From Thinopyrum elongatum (Eukaryota; Streptophyta; Magnoliopsida; Poales; Poaceae): 64,000 bases of DNA. Within the stretch, counting starts at the first letter, position 1, and each line of letters starts with the position of its first letter. Shown here in pieces: positions 35,286 through 46,449 of this stretch. The DNA lies in contig CM022303.1 in the NCBI GenBank assembly GCA_011799875.1, positions 733,038,587 to 733,102,586 of the forward strand. The letters are read 5' to 3'. The position numbers and the translations under genes are program-made. The notes beneath the pieces were generated by a model. The model was not told the origin of the DNA, searched no databases, and was given only the letters and a program-made list of their open reading frames with translations.

Positions 35286-35297
35286 AGAGGAGGAGAA
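35286..35297 (+). other. Polypurine tract (element E)
   Basis: AGAGGAGGAGAA ends two bases before the 3' LTR, the expected plus-strand primer for reverse transcription. Confidence 0.88.
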
Positions 35298-35765
35298 CTT
35301 GTAACACCCCCTTGTAATGAGCTCTGTGACACTCTGTTAATCTTGCCAAGTCATGACCATTTGCAGTGCCAAGTCACATGGGTTAAGGATCCAATTCAAA
35401 TTCAATTATGGAAATCAACTCAAATTCAAAAGTGCAAAATAAGTTTGCTCAAACACCTTTGGAAAAATGTTCACTAATTAGCAAATATTCCAAGAGCACA
35501 CATAAAAATAACACCAGTAGCACTTGGACTAATTAAATGACTTAAACGAAACAGCACCAAAACAGCAATATTAAATCCATTTAAAATTATAATAAATTCA
35601 AATGAAATCTAACTATGCCCAAACCAATTTTTTGTGGAAGGGAATATTGCAATGTAATATTGGGGACAACTCTCATACCTTACAAAAATGCATAACAGCC
35701 CTAACTAATACAAAACAGACAAGAATAAAATAAAAAGAGAAACAGAAACAGAAAAATATAAACGA

Positions 35766-35798
35766 GGCACTGTGCACTGGGCCTTAGTGCACAGTGCC
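35766..35798 (+). repeat. LTR hairpin with perfect 13-bp arms
   Basis: Same arms as at 23636; the loop is GGGCCTT. Confidence 0.75.
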
Positions 35799-37712
35799 CC
35801 GAACTCCGGCCCAGCAGGCCCGCGCTACTCTCTCTCCCTCGCGCTGTCACCCCCTCTGTGGCCTCCTCCTCATTCTCCCCTCTCTCCGCTCGCTCTCCGC
35901 CTCGTTCCCCCTCCAGATCCCATCACCACCGAGCGCCATCGCCACCGCACCGTGCTCGTCTCCGCGGTCCCAGCCACCGCATCGCTCCGCCAACGCGTCC
36001 GTCGTCTTCGCCACGACCTTCCTTGACGTCTGGTGGTAGCAGCTGGAGCCCGAGGCCGCCACAGCGCCGGAATCGCCCCGTCCTCTTCCGTTCGGTCGTC
36101 GCCGTTCTTCTCCGTCCCCGGCGACGTTTCTGCTGCTCCTAAGCTATCAACGGCCTTCGGCGTGCCGCTCGGTGAGCTCCGACCCCCACTTCTCCTTGTC
36201 CCTTGTCCTGCCGCGGCCGTTGCTCACCGCACTGCGAACGGCCGAACCCGCGGCCGCCGACGAGCTCTTTGTCGTGGCCAGCGTCGTCGTCACGTGCAAA
36301 CCGACCCAGCCTCGAGCTCCTGGAGGTCGAGCGAGTCCGGCAAGACCCCTAGCATCCCTCCCCGCGCCGTGTAGATTAGAACCCGACGAGGCCCGAACTC
36401 CGGCGCCGTTTTGGCTCGTCGCCGGCGCCGTTTCCGGCCATCTCCGGTCGGTCCAAGGTCACCACTCGACGCGTCGCTCTTCCAGTCGAACGCACCTGGC
36501 CGCGTGCGATTTGGTCGCTGGATGATGATTTCCGCGTCGCTCCTCCGCTTCTGTGGTCGCCGGCGTGTCGCCGCCGGTGCACCACCGCCCCTGCTGACGT
36601 GGCACCGATGGGGCCCACCCTTGGTTCACTGACCATGGGCCCTGGGGCCCCAGTTGACCTAGTCTACTGTGCTGACTGGGCAACTCCAGTCACTGACACG
36701 CGGGCCCCACCACTTTTTAGATTAAGAAAAATGTTTAAATAAATAAAAACTGATTAATTAGGCTAATGTCTCACTGACATGTGGGGCCCACCCATCTAAT
36801 CACTCTGTTAACTTAAATAATCCACTGTTAGTCTTAACAGAGACAGACATGTGGGTCCCACTGGACCCACATGTCATGTTTGACTGGTCAGCGGCGCTGT
36901 TGACCGCTGACGTCACAGTGACGTCATGCTGACGTCATAATTCATTTTCTGTAAATAAAATAATTCCAGAAAATCAATAAATCTTTGAAAATTAATAACT
37001 TTTAAACCGTAGCTCAGATCGAAAAAGTTAAAACATGAAAGTTCCTCAGAACGACGAGACGAGTTTGATCGTGCCGTCTATTTCCATGCCGGAACCTCCT
37101 AAGTAGAAGAACTCGTAACTCCGAGCCCGATTTTAGTAGATGAATAGTGCACACACACCGGTTAATAAATCCCCGGTTAATTCTAAAAATAACTATAATG
37201 ACTTAGAGGCATATTTAGGCAACCCTGCACTGCATCATAACATCGCACGCACTGTGTTGCATCTGATTGCATTATATTTACTTGTTTCCTCCCCCTCCTC
37301 TCTTTCGGTAGACCCCGGCGTTGCCGTAGCTCCTGAGGCAGACGCCGCTCCGGAGTACGACTACGTCCCCGACGACCCTGCCCTTGCCGTCGAGCAGATA
37401 GGCAAGCACCCCCATTTTGAGCATTCCGATATCACCTATTCTCTTCCCTCTTATGCTTGCATTAGATGTTACTGCTGCTGTTACCATCCTATATCTGTTG
37501 CATAGCCTGTTTAATTGTAGCCTACTGTTGATACCTGCCTGTTATCCTAAACTGTTTAGATAGGATGGGTAGAGCCTGATCAGAGACCCACTTGTCCCAA
37601 CTGCCCCGCTGGACTCTCAGAAGACCCGAGCAACGGGATCGAAGATTAGAACCTGGCACCGCACGTCACTTCCCCTAAGATGCTCGACACTGCTGGGTTA
37701 CTATCGAGTGCC

Positions 37713-37912
37713 GAGGGTGATACCTCGTCAGCACTTTGATGATAACCTTGCAGGTTAGTTAATCGGTCGTGGTAAGCAAGGGTGATTCCTCCTACACCAC
37801 CCCCAATAACGACATCGTCGTGCAACTGTTCAAGTGTGGACCTCGAGGGTGATACCTCCTTCGTTCACCTTGACGAGAACATCAGGTGGGACTCCTTCGA
37901 GGGTGATTCCTC
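37713..37912 (+). promoter_or_regulatory. Four-copy dyad array (element E 3' LTR)
   Basis: Units begin at 37713, 37778, 37845 and 37899, a spacing of 65/67/54, identical to the 5' LTR. Confidence 0.6.
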
Positions 37913-39398
37913 AGGGTTCCCCCTTGGTGTCAGACACACGAAGACTTTGGATACTACGACTGATTACTGAACTTTGATACTAAAGACGGGTCGGCCCTAA
38001 GGGGTACCCGCGCGAGCATAAATGCGAAGTGATGTGGAGTCGGGTTGACCTGAGAGGTGCCCGCGAGATAGCTACGAGGCGTGGCCGGGCATTCTTAGCC
38101 CTTGCCGCAAGTCCTCGAGACGGGGCGACGGGGTCACATCGATCGTGAGTCTCTGCTCGTTTCCGCGCGCTCCTAATCCACTACGGTTTGGATATTTGCT
38201 CCGAGGGGCCTCTGGCCTGATAGCACTAACCATCATGTGGGCATAGTATGGGCGTTCAGCGTCGTATACTTCAGCCGAAGCTTAATAGACGTCAGCAACT
38301 GAGCAGCACACGCTGGGTTGGACTGGGAACGCAACCGCGCTTGTATAAGGGGTTGCTAGGTCTGCTCACCGGCGGTGTACGCAACGTGCAGGAGCGTCTG
38401 GGGCGATGGCCCAAGACCCCTGGGGGCATAGGTTAGTCCGGCGTGCTGACCTCTCTGTTAAGTATTTGGTCGGGTTGCGGCGTGTTGCTTAGCCGAGGCC
38501 GGGCATGACACAGAAAAGTGTGTCCGGCCGGAGTTAAGCGAGCGTGGTGGGTAAGTTGGTGCACCCCTGCAGGGAAGAAACTTCTATCGATAGCCTGTCC
38601 TACGGTAACGGACACTCGGAGTTGTATCCCGATCGGTACAACTAGAACTTGAGATGAGAACTGGTTAGTACGGCTCTGGGATTGCATTCTCGCAGGGAGT
38701 CGAGGAAGAATCCCCGGCCGAGGTTGATGACATTACTGCTATACTTTACATTATGTTGGTCTGCTCTCTTCTAATGCTGCGAGACCGTTGAAGAGGCTGA
38801 AGATGCTAGTCTTCGATAGGACTAGGCTTTCCCCCTCTATTCTGGCATTTCTGCAGCCCAGTCCACATATACAGCCCCCATTTGAAAATGTTGCATATGT
38901 AGTGTAGTTCCTTGCTTGCTGAGTACTTCGGATGAGTACTCACGTTTGCTTTATCTTCCTTTTTCCCCCTTTATCCCTTTGTCGCATCCAGACGACGGAG
39001 CCCCGGAGCCAGATGTCCCCGTCGACGACCACTACTACTACCAGCCCGGAGAGTACTACTACTACGAGGAGCCGTCTGACGACCAGGAGTAGGATCGGAG
39101 GGTCCAGGGCAGGAGGCCTTCGCCTTTCGATCGTAGCTTTTATTTTGCCCCGCCTCTGTGAAGGCTTATCTCTCTCTCTCTGTAATATATCTGTACCCAG
39201 ATATCTGATGCTTTCGCTGACACTTGTATGCCATTGAGCTATGTATTCGAGCCCACGAGGCCCTGTCTTGTAATATAAAGCTTGTATGAATTTATTTATG
39301 TTTTAGAGTTGTGTTGTGATATCTTCAAGTGAGTCCTTAGGCTTGATCGTGTGCATTTGCGTGTATGATTAGTGCACGATTAAGCCGGGGTCATCACA

Positions 39399-39403
39399 CT
39401 AGG
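39399..39403. repeat. Target-site duplication CTAGG, right copy (element E)
   Basis: Matches 23160-23164. Confidence 0.95.
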
Positions 39404-39840
39404 CAAGTGCTTAGTGATGGTAAGGTTTGTATTATGATTAATGATAAGTTAGGGGCCTTACTTCAAAACCAGTAAAGGTTTGAGGCAAGGGACCCCTTTT
39501 CTCCTTTACTTTGCAATATAGCTGCAGATGTTCTACATACTTTAATTAAAAGAGCACAAGATCATAGCCTTATTAGGGGTCTTGTGCCAGAGTTGCATGA
39601 GGGGAGTTTAGCTCTGTTGCAATACGATGTCGATATCATTTTCATGTCTGAAGATAATTTAGAGATCTCTAGAAGCCTGAATGTTGTTATCTGCATTTGT
39701 GAACACTTGACTGGTCTTAATATTAACTTCTTGAAGAGTGAAGTATATTGTTTTGGTCAAGCACAAACAAAGTTTGACGAATATACTCATTTCTTCACTT
39801 GCAAAGTTGGGACTTTCCCTTTTTGTTATTTATGAATTAT
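39399..39840 (+). pseudogene. LINE reverse transcriptase, part 2 (after element E)
   Basis: It continues the frame from 23105-23164. Visible are QVLSDGKVCIMIND, a GLRQG motif followed by a one-base loss that shifts frame, CNIAADVLHTLIKRAQD, then an altered catalytic box (YDVD where Y-x-DD is expected) and GLNINFLKSEVYCFG. The frame ends with a stop near 39835. It is a dead non-LTR RT piece; no ORF1, endonuclease or poly(A) tail was identified nearby. Confidence 0.85.
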
Positions 39841-40255
39841 TTTACATTATAAAAAGTTGTGTAATGAAGACTAAAAAACCACCGATGTCAACGATCGACT
39901 ATAGACGGTTGGCGAGGCCTCCTTCCTGATCACCCATTTGCATGCCTCTTCTCCGACTGTCAACAACAAATTCTCCCTTTTCCATTGGCATCTAAAAAAA
40001 ATTTCAATATTAAATAACCAAATTAATATTGGCACTGGTTAATCAATTTTTTTTAACATTACGCCTAAATTCATTAATTTCATTTCAAGGTCTGAAGGCG
40101 CCAGGCCTAGGCGTATCCATATATCATGTCCATTATATTCTGTTAGGTCGTTTCCTAATCGCTATTACCACCGTCCCATGACCCCAACTACCTCTATATG
40201 CCAAATTCTATAGGTCCTCTTGTGACCCCCACCCTTGTGCCTTTGCCGTTACCAA
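39841..40255. other. Intergenic sequence, nothing recognised
   Basis: AT-rich sequence with no coding frame or repeat boundary that I can support. It may hold decayed LINE 3' sequence. Confidence 0.4.
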
Positions 40256-40757
40256 TTTGTATCTAGTCAGTTACCAAGTATGTTGGTTTTCTACGGATGT
40301 TGCGCAGACCTTTTTTTTGCAGGCTAGATTCCCGACTATTTTAACGATCGTTCTTCCTTGTGCCTGAAGGCTATTTTACCAAGAAAAAAACAAGCTGCCC
40401 GTTCTTCCTTGTAGGTGAGGTCAAGGAGAGCACAACCCATGTGGCCATGCATTGTGTTACAATAGTGGTCATACGATTAATAATGTTTCAACTGACAAAT
40501 GATCTTACTTTGGCACTGAATGTGAACATGATCAATGCAACAGATACATTGAAGAAAAGTTGTGTGGTAGGTGATTCATGGCCTTCTCTTTCGAAAAAGA
40601 TCCAATTGGTTAGCTGTCAGCCTATCACCATGTACATAGCCCACGTAAAGCAACCAGCCATTTCCATTTCCGGGAAAAATAGTTGGCATGGCTTGGCATG
40701 GAATAGAAAAAAGTTAAGGAGGAGGTGATGGTGAGCGTGTGATCTGGAAGGAAGGAA
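40256..40757 (+). repeat. Direct duplication, copy 1
   Basis: From TTTGTATCTAG, through the T-rich run, ACCCATGTGGCCATG and CACGTAAAGCAACCA, to GGTGATGGTGAGCGTGTGA, it aligns with 41312-41820 in the same order and orientation, with many substitutions and small indels. A 122-codon frame (40360-40728) covers most of it but is not conserved in copy 2, so it is probably not a gene. Confidence 0.8.
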
Positions 40758-41311
40758 GAAACAAATAAATTGTATTTCAGCTGTAAGTTTTAGTCTCCAC
40801 CGTTGATTTATTTAAGAGGGTTGTAGCGAAATAAAGCTCATTTCCATCTGCTATCAATTTTATGATTCACCAACAGTTACTTTCTTTTGGTTGGGCACAA
40901 TAAGATATGTTGCTCCGCACTCAGCCTCTGCATAATATCATGTCATCCTCCATTCATAATTGATAAGATCCATTATCACCCAGCTTACCAACTTATTACA
41001 TCAATTTGACAAGTGAAAACACTTTCAAACAACTTATTACACTCTATAAGGCAATTGTGGGCTGATCCGCAGAGTACATCGTCATCTATTATGGGTAAAC
41101 ACCTCCCTGGCTGTCCGCTCCACCCACGTAAATGCCTAGCGGCCACGATGCTCTCATCGCTGAGGTAAAGTCCACGTAGGAAACCGATGCTTACATGTAT
41201 AAATAACTTGTAGCAGAGAGGGAATTTTTCTTTTGTCAGAAACCACATCATTTCTATAGAGGCATAACGATCACCAAAGTGTTGGCTCCCATCAAGATAA
41301 CGGATGCAAAC
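40758..41311. other. Spacer between the two duplicated segments
   Basis: Non-duplicated sequence of 554 bp without a supported gene. Confidence 0.4.
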
Positions 41312-41820
41312 TTTGTATCTAGACCCCGCAGTCAGTTACCAAACATGTTGCTTTTTCATGGCTACCATGCAGACCCTTTTTTTTTTTATCCCAGTTAGAT
41401 CCCAGGTATCTTCCATAATGAAAAGGCAAACCATGCAAAAAAAAAGAGGACTGTCCATTCCTGCCTTGTACCTTGATGTCTAGGAGACCACAAACCATGT
41501 GGCCATGTATCATGTTGCAATAATAGTGTACTGTGTGCAGTACAATAATGGTCGAATGATCAATAATGTTCAAACCGACAACGACATTACTCTGCCACGG
41601 AATGGGAACATGACCAGTGCAACAGATGCATTGAAAGAATGTGTCTAATAAATCTTATATTTCGACACATGTGATCCAGTTGGTTAGGTGTCACCATTAC
41701 ATTGCCCACATAAAGCAACCAGGCTTTCCTTTCCCGACAAAAATAGTTGACATTGCATGGAGTAAAAAAAAATAGTCAAGGAGAAGGTGATGGTGAGCGT
41801 GTGAACTGGGATGAAGGAAG
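41312..41820 (+). repeat. Direct duplication, copy 2
   Basis: Diverged partner of 40256-40757 (see there). It has an extra GTGTACTGTGTGCAGTAC palindromic piece near 41526. The flanks of the two copies are unrelated. Confidence 0.8.
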
Positions 41821-41826
41821 GGTGTC

Positions 41827-41843
41827 AACTCAACTATGAGGAA
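41827..41843. repeat. SINE target-site duplication, left copy (17 bp)
   Basis: AACTCAACTATGAGGAA matches 44917-44933. The length is typical of LINE-machinery retroposition. Confidence 0.88.
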
Positions 41844-41920
41844 TTGAGGACTGCGCCATGGCGAAGTGGTGGTGGTAGCTAGTGGGCACCCCACCCACCC
41901 GGGTTCGATCCCGTGAGGCT
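41844..41920 (+). mobile_element. SINE head (tRNA-derived), part 1
   Basis: Box A-like TGGCGAAGTGG (41859-41869) and box B-like GGGTTCGATCCC (41901-41912), 31 bp apart, form an RNA polymerase III internal promoter as in tRNA-derived SINEs. The head starts right after the 17-bp duplication. The body is interrupted near 41921 by a DNA-transposon-like insertion; the poly(A) end lies at 44905-44918. Confidence 0.75.
41859..41912 (+). promoter_or_regulatory. Pol III A/B-box promoter of the SINE
   Basis: A box at 41859-41869, B box at 41901-41912. Spacing and order match tRNA-type promoters. Confidence 0.7.
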
Positions 41921-42154
41921 TTGTTCGGTTGCCCAAGGTAGAACCCACGTGTGTTTTCTAACCTCCCAGGGATTGGGTGATCCCCGCCTTGTCACCCAAC
42001 CCCCCACCAATGCCCATCCATATGAATCCCTGTGTGCGTAACCTGTTCGGTTGCTCCCCTTCTAATGCGTACACAAAGACCACCCAGCCTATACATTTTA
42101 TCTCAAGTAAACACTGTTGCATGGAATTAAAAGACCACCCACCCAGCCTAATGA

Positions 42155-42360
42155 ACATATAATACAGATGTTACATAATTTATTAAACAACAGAATCGTT
42201 AAAGATATAATACAGATGTTACATAATTATCTCAAATAGTCGGTAAAAAAATTCTAAAAAATTATCAGTTGTTCCAAGCTGGAGTCGGTCACTTTCAAAA
42301 TATGGTTTAGTATCTCTGCAAAATCGTTGAAGATATAATACAGATGTTACATAATTTATC
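42155..42360 (+). repeat. Three copies of an ATATAATACAGATGTTACAT unit
   Basis: The unit lies near 42157, 42205 and 42333. The last two share a longer block beginning AATCGTT. No function is inferred. Confidence 0.7.
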
Positions 42361-44153
42361 TCGTCGATGTCGCTTCCATAGTGATTGATGCAATGCATTG
42401 CCAATAAAGGCAGTTAGTCCACACCAAAGGACTAATATGAGCAGTATACATGAACAAAGAAATAAATATGAGATGTCTTATTTTTGGCAATCAACAATCA
42501 AGTGCGCAAAGAAATACAGACAAGATATATATTGACCAGCTAGCAAAGAAAGATGACAAAATAATCATGCATTGATTTCAAAATTTTACGGATCAAATGG
42601 GCAGCAACATCGCATACATATACACCAAACAGATCACAACTATATGGTAAAAACTAAAAACATATGCATTGATCTAGGCACATAAAAATGGAGTCTTTTC
42701 TTAGTTATCAAACAGTAGCAGCAGCATCAGAGGCACCGACAACCATAGTTAAAAGGAACAACAGTTAACAGGTTGCAGTAGTTATAGAACTTTGTTTTAT
42801 TATCATCAACAACCAGAGCAAGAAATGGAGAGAAAATGTGGATTTAGCTAGATTTTCGTTATATACACAAACTGCACTATGTAGATTTAGATAATCAAGA
42901 ACAGATGACGGTCGCACACCATGAAGAGAACAATTTATATAATCTACCACTGATATATTTATTTCTCGAGTTATAACAATACGATCGACTGATAAATAGG
43001 ACAATGAACACCTCTACATTTCTCAGTTGCTAAATCAAAAACACCACTGATATACATACATTGGTACATAGGACAATCACTAATTAACACCACTGATATA
43101 CAAAAACACATTTCTTAGCTGATGCTGCAACTACACATACTTCTCAGTAATTAACTAAACCAAAACCCATCTGAATGAGAAATTATCTGAACCAAAACAC
43201 ATTTGTTTTCAGTTAAGAAAAATCATCAGCCACCCGCAGTAAAACATCACACAAAACATTGGATCAAAGAAATAATTGATCATAATGCGGGAGATGCCAA
43301 AGGTGCTGAAACTCTTTTTCTTTCTCGAACATGTACCCAAATATGTGCCCTTTCTACTACTGTGGTGTGGTAGTGTCAGCACAAGAACATTAGATTCAGT
43401 TCTGATCATCAAATTCAGAGCACATATGAACGAATGCAAATAAGTAGAGCATCAGCTGAGAAGAATAGCATATCATATATACAAAACTTCATCCAAACAG
43501 TAATTTGTGTAATAATATTTATACTGCTAGCTCTGACTGATTGGAACTTCGAAGATCAGTATGATAAATAGGGGCGTTTGAGAAAAATAAATAAAAAAGA
43601 CAGAACTGACAATTCTGAAAACAAGTCTTGTTCATTGGTCGCTTGTCAAAGAAACCTACCCATGTATCAGTCTAATATGTGTAGTATATTCTCAATAAAT
43701 TATAGGGTTCGAAGACACCCCCATTTTGATAACGCTACTGGATGTGCTAGTGAAGCAAAGAATCCCTCATGTCAAATAGTTCAAAGCAAATCTTAAACAA
43801 GAAAAAATAAAGGTTGAAACTTTTGGTGCATGCACATTGCCGTGTTCAATCAACCCATGCCCCTAATTCCTCCAAAAAGAATGGAAAGCACACACAAAAC
43901 AGATGGTTGAGCATGTAGCAGACATCAACTAATCAAGAACCATGGAGCAATATCCCTGGGAACACATGGCTGCCCTAATTCGCATGAGAAAACACACAGC
44001 CCTAAGCACAACAGCTTTTGCATCATCAAAGGTAGTAAAAAATCATCCTGTATCACCAATTTCCTCAAATCAAGAACTCTAACCCTAGGAACTAAGGAGA
44101 TGAAAGGGGAACCAAGAAGAGTAGGAAGGATTTATTGATCTACCTTCGGGGGA

Positions 44154-44452
44154 GAGTTACGCCGGTGATGCGTTGTTCCGGTCGCCACAGCTCGTGCCGC
44201 GGCTGCTCCGGATCGCCGCCGAGCTTGTGCCACTGCAACCGGATGCAGTGACGCCGGTCGGGCAGGGGAGAGGGGGAAGCACGCCGCCGCAGTCTCCTCC
44301 AGTAGCGCTGCTGCTGCTGTCCCTCCTTCTCCGGCGCCGGCGCCGGCGCCGGTGCTGCCACGACACAAGAGAGGTCCGGCGAGAGAGGGCGTGGCGTTTC
44401 GCGAGAGTGGGCGTGGCGTTTCGAGCGAGAGAGAGACGGGGTTTGCTTCCAC
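44154..44452 (-). CDS. Possible first exon, Ala/Arg-rich, unknown
   Basis: A minus-strand frame from 44452 reads MEANPVSLSLETPRPLSR, then low-complexity Gly/Ala/Thr-rich sequence with a (GGCGCC)n run, and reaches SPPK, where CGAAG|GTAGAT looks like a splice donor. It lies just inside the right end of the Harbinger-like element, where that class often has promoter and first-exon sequence. Overlapping frames make it uncertain, and no domain is recognised. Confidence 0.2.
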
Positions 44453-44634
44453 GAGGCGGGATGCGTGGGTCGTTTCCCGGCGATTTCCACGCGGTTTGGG
44501 AGGGGTTTAATCCCGGCCGGGTCTAAACGAAGGCTGTTAGAAGCCAGACCGGGATCTGACCCCAGCCGGGGCGAAACCCACGGGGATCAGCGGGGTTTCG
44601 GCCCGATCCCGGCGGGGGTGGGGATAACCGAACA

Positions 44635-44916
44635 TACACTGAGGGGACGAATTTCCGGGCTGTCTCACTTGGGTACTGTTCATTATAAACAGTGCTCGGT
44701 GGTACCATTCATGGTGAACAGTACTTCACTAATAAGAAGCCTTTCTCCGCGTCTATGAGCCACATGAGGATATAGAAATCCTGTACCGGACGCTCTGGAT
44801 ATAGGTGAAGGTCTAGTTTAGGTTCTCTGCAGGGGTGTGAGTGTGGTGTGTGTTGTTTGTGGGTCTGAACAGATGCTACTACTTGTATCCCCTTAAGGAG
44901 GCGCAAAAAAAAAAAA
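44635..44916 (+). mobile_element. SINE body and poly(A) tail, part 2
   Basis: Non-coding sequence ends in GGAGGCGC and a 14-base A tract (44905-44918), followed by the 17-bp duplication that matches the SINE head. A 10-bp inverted repeat GTACTGTTCA...TGAACAGTAC lies near 44679-44728. That part could belong to the inserted DNA element instead. Confidence 0.6.
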
Positions 44917-44933
44917 AACTCAACTATGAGGAA
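44917..44933. repeat. SINE target-site duplication, right copy (17 bp)
   Basis: Matches 41827-41843; its first two bases overlap the A tract. Confidence 0.88.
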
Positions 44934-45298
44934 CCGTGGAGGTGAGGCCCTTGTTTTGAGGCAGGTTCTTTTGGGGTATTGGTTGGCGCACCCAAATTTT
45001 CTTTTATCTTCCTATTTTTTAATTTAAAAAAAATCCTCATTCGAATTTCATTAGTATATACAATATGCAACACATGGAGAATAAGATGTTACCACCGTGG
45101 AGCAGTTCGTGCAGGAGCATCAATCAGTTACATAAACATTGCATTGCACTAGACTCGATCAAAATCAAACAAAACCAGAACAGTTTGCATGAAAAAAAAA
45201 TCTGACAGTGATTCACCCCAATAATTGGCCGAGCATTGAAGGGAGTACTAGGCCCCTGCCATCCATTAATGGAGCATTCACGCGGAGCGTGCAGAGGA
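44934..45298. other. Intergenic sequence, nothing recognised
   Basis: AT-rich with A runs; no coding frame or terminal repeat found. Confidence 0.4.
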
Positions 45299-45307
45299 CA
45301 TGTCGTT
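45299..45307. repeat. 9-bp target-site duplication CATGTCGTT, left copy
   Basis: Matches 46369-46377 exactly. Confidence 0.92.
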
Positions 45308-46368
45308 GATTTTTTTTTTCGGAAATACTACTCTTTTTGCAACAAATTCTGAAAATATGATGAAAAAATCAAAAATTCCACAAATAGAGCACCGTCCATG
45401 TATGCGGCAACAAAACTTACGTTTCGTTGTGGGGATGGACGAAACATTGATCTTTCGTTATGGGGTTGGACTAAACCCAGGTTTCGTACCCGCACCGGAA
45501 TATCCTTGCCGCACTGGAGCTCCCCTGGCCGAACCCTCGTGCCACCAGGACCGCATCGACGAGGAGAATCCATTCAGATGAAGAACAACTCGAACCGTGC
45601 ATCGTGGAAGACGAATTTTGCCGTTCAATCTACATCGATCGCCGCAAGCCTATGTCGCGTTTAGTAAGAAATTTTCTAATTACTCGCATCGATCTACTCA
45701 TCTAGATGCCGTCAACCTCCTAGACATTGTCCCTTATCCTATTGTTGTCGTTGGCCACGTGCATAGGGACCACACTTATGCCTTTGATCGCTTTAGGATG
45801 AATTAATTAATAACCAGCAACAAACCAGTAGCCAGATGACCACCCCCATATAAACCACTAACGAACACTTGGTCCTCGACATGACGATCAGCGAGGAATC
45901 AACCATGGTACCAAGGCCAAGCCCTAGCCAGGCATAGCCGTGGCTCGAAGAGCAACCGGAGGCGAGGAACAGAGGAAGGAGAGGAGCTCACCATGACAGT
46001 TTTGTAGCCGAAGCCATGCACAGTTGTTCTTCATCTGAATGGATTCTTCTCGTAGATGCTGTCCTGGTGGCGCGAGGGTTCGGCCAGAGGAGCTCCAGTG
46101 CAGCAAGGATATCGAGGTGCTGGTACTGTAGCACATAGCATGCAGATTCGTTTTCCAGGCCAACGAAAGTCGTGTTTCGTCCTACCATACAACAAAACAG
46201 ATGTTTCATCCGCCCATACAACGAAACATATATGTTTAGTCCAACCCCACAACGAAACGTACGTTTCCTTGCCGCGTACAACGACGGTGCTCTATTTGTG
46301 AATTTTTGATTTGTTCATCATATTTTCAGAATTTGTTAAAAAAAAACTAGTATTTCCAAAAAAAATCC
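45308..46368. mobile_element. Mutator-like non-autonomous element with long inverted repeats
   Basis: The arms, about 45308-45615 and 46000-46368, are reverse complements over more than 300 bp (GGAAATACTA, AATTCTGAAAATATGATGAA, AAATAGAGCACCGTC, CGTTTCGTTGTGG and GAATCCATTCAGATGAAGAA all appear in mirrored order). The 9-bp duplication is the mark of the Mutator superfamily. About 400 bp separate the arms, with no transposase. The GTTTCGTTGT-type words are repeated within each arm, with more copies in the right arm. A transcript would form a long hairpin. Confidence 0.88.
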
Positions 46369-46377
46369 CATGTCGTT
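46369..46377. repeat. 9-bp target-site duplication CATGTCGTT, right copy
   Basis: Matches 45299-45307. Confidence 0.92.
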
Positions 46378-46449
46378 CGGTGGCCGGAGTTGGCTGCTGT
46401 ACGCGGTGCGGCAAAAATATAATTACAGTCACACGGCAGGCAAGCCAGC

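Larger units (their letters stand above)
23165..39398 (+). mobile_element. Ty3/Gypsy chromovirus E, full length, non-autonomous
   Basis: A 16,234-bp element with TSD CTAGG and TGT...ACA LTR ends. It has a Met-tRNA primer site, ORF0, a pol remnant ending in a chromodomain, and a purine tract before the 3' LTR. Domain order is RT-RNase H-integrase-chromodomain, which defines a plant chromovirus; the very long LTRs suggest the Tekay/Del lineage, and the family name is not resolved here. Gag, protease and the start of RT are deleted. Integrase is split by solo LTR F (29965-34198). Without F and its duplicated TAAAG, E is about 12.0 kb. The LTRs differ by scattered substitutions and one 88-bp deletion, so the insertion is moderately recent. 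Confidence 0.96.
35300..39398 (+). mobile_element. 3' LTR of element E (4099 bp)
   Basis: It runs from TGTAACACCCCC to ATCACA and is followed by CTAGG. Compared with the 5' LTR it lacks 88 bp (5' LTR 23733-23820) between two TGGCC words, plus a few smaller indels. The missing stretch includes the TATA-like GGGGATAAGG. Confidence 0.95.
41921..44634. mobile_element. Harbinger-like DNA transposon inside the SINE
   Basis: TGTTCGGTT (41922) and AACCGAACA (44626-44634) are perfect 9-bp inverted ends, and both inner flanks are rich in GGGATT/CCCCGG words, as at grass PIF/Harbinger ends. No clear 3-bp target duplication is visible, so boundaries are provisional. The inside is AT-rich with only short frames, plus a GC-rich part at the right end that reads as a possible first exon on the minus strand. 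No DDE transposase motif was found, so the element is probably non-autonomous. Confidence 0.45.

Noticed and set aside
40360..40728. A 122-codon ORF in duplication copy 1 as a gene
   Set aside because: The frame is not preserved in copy 2 and no domain is recognised.
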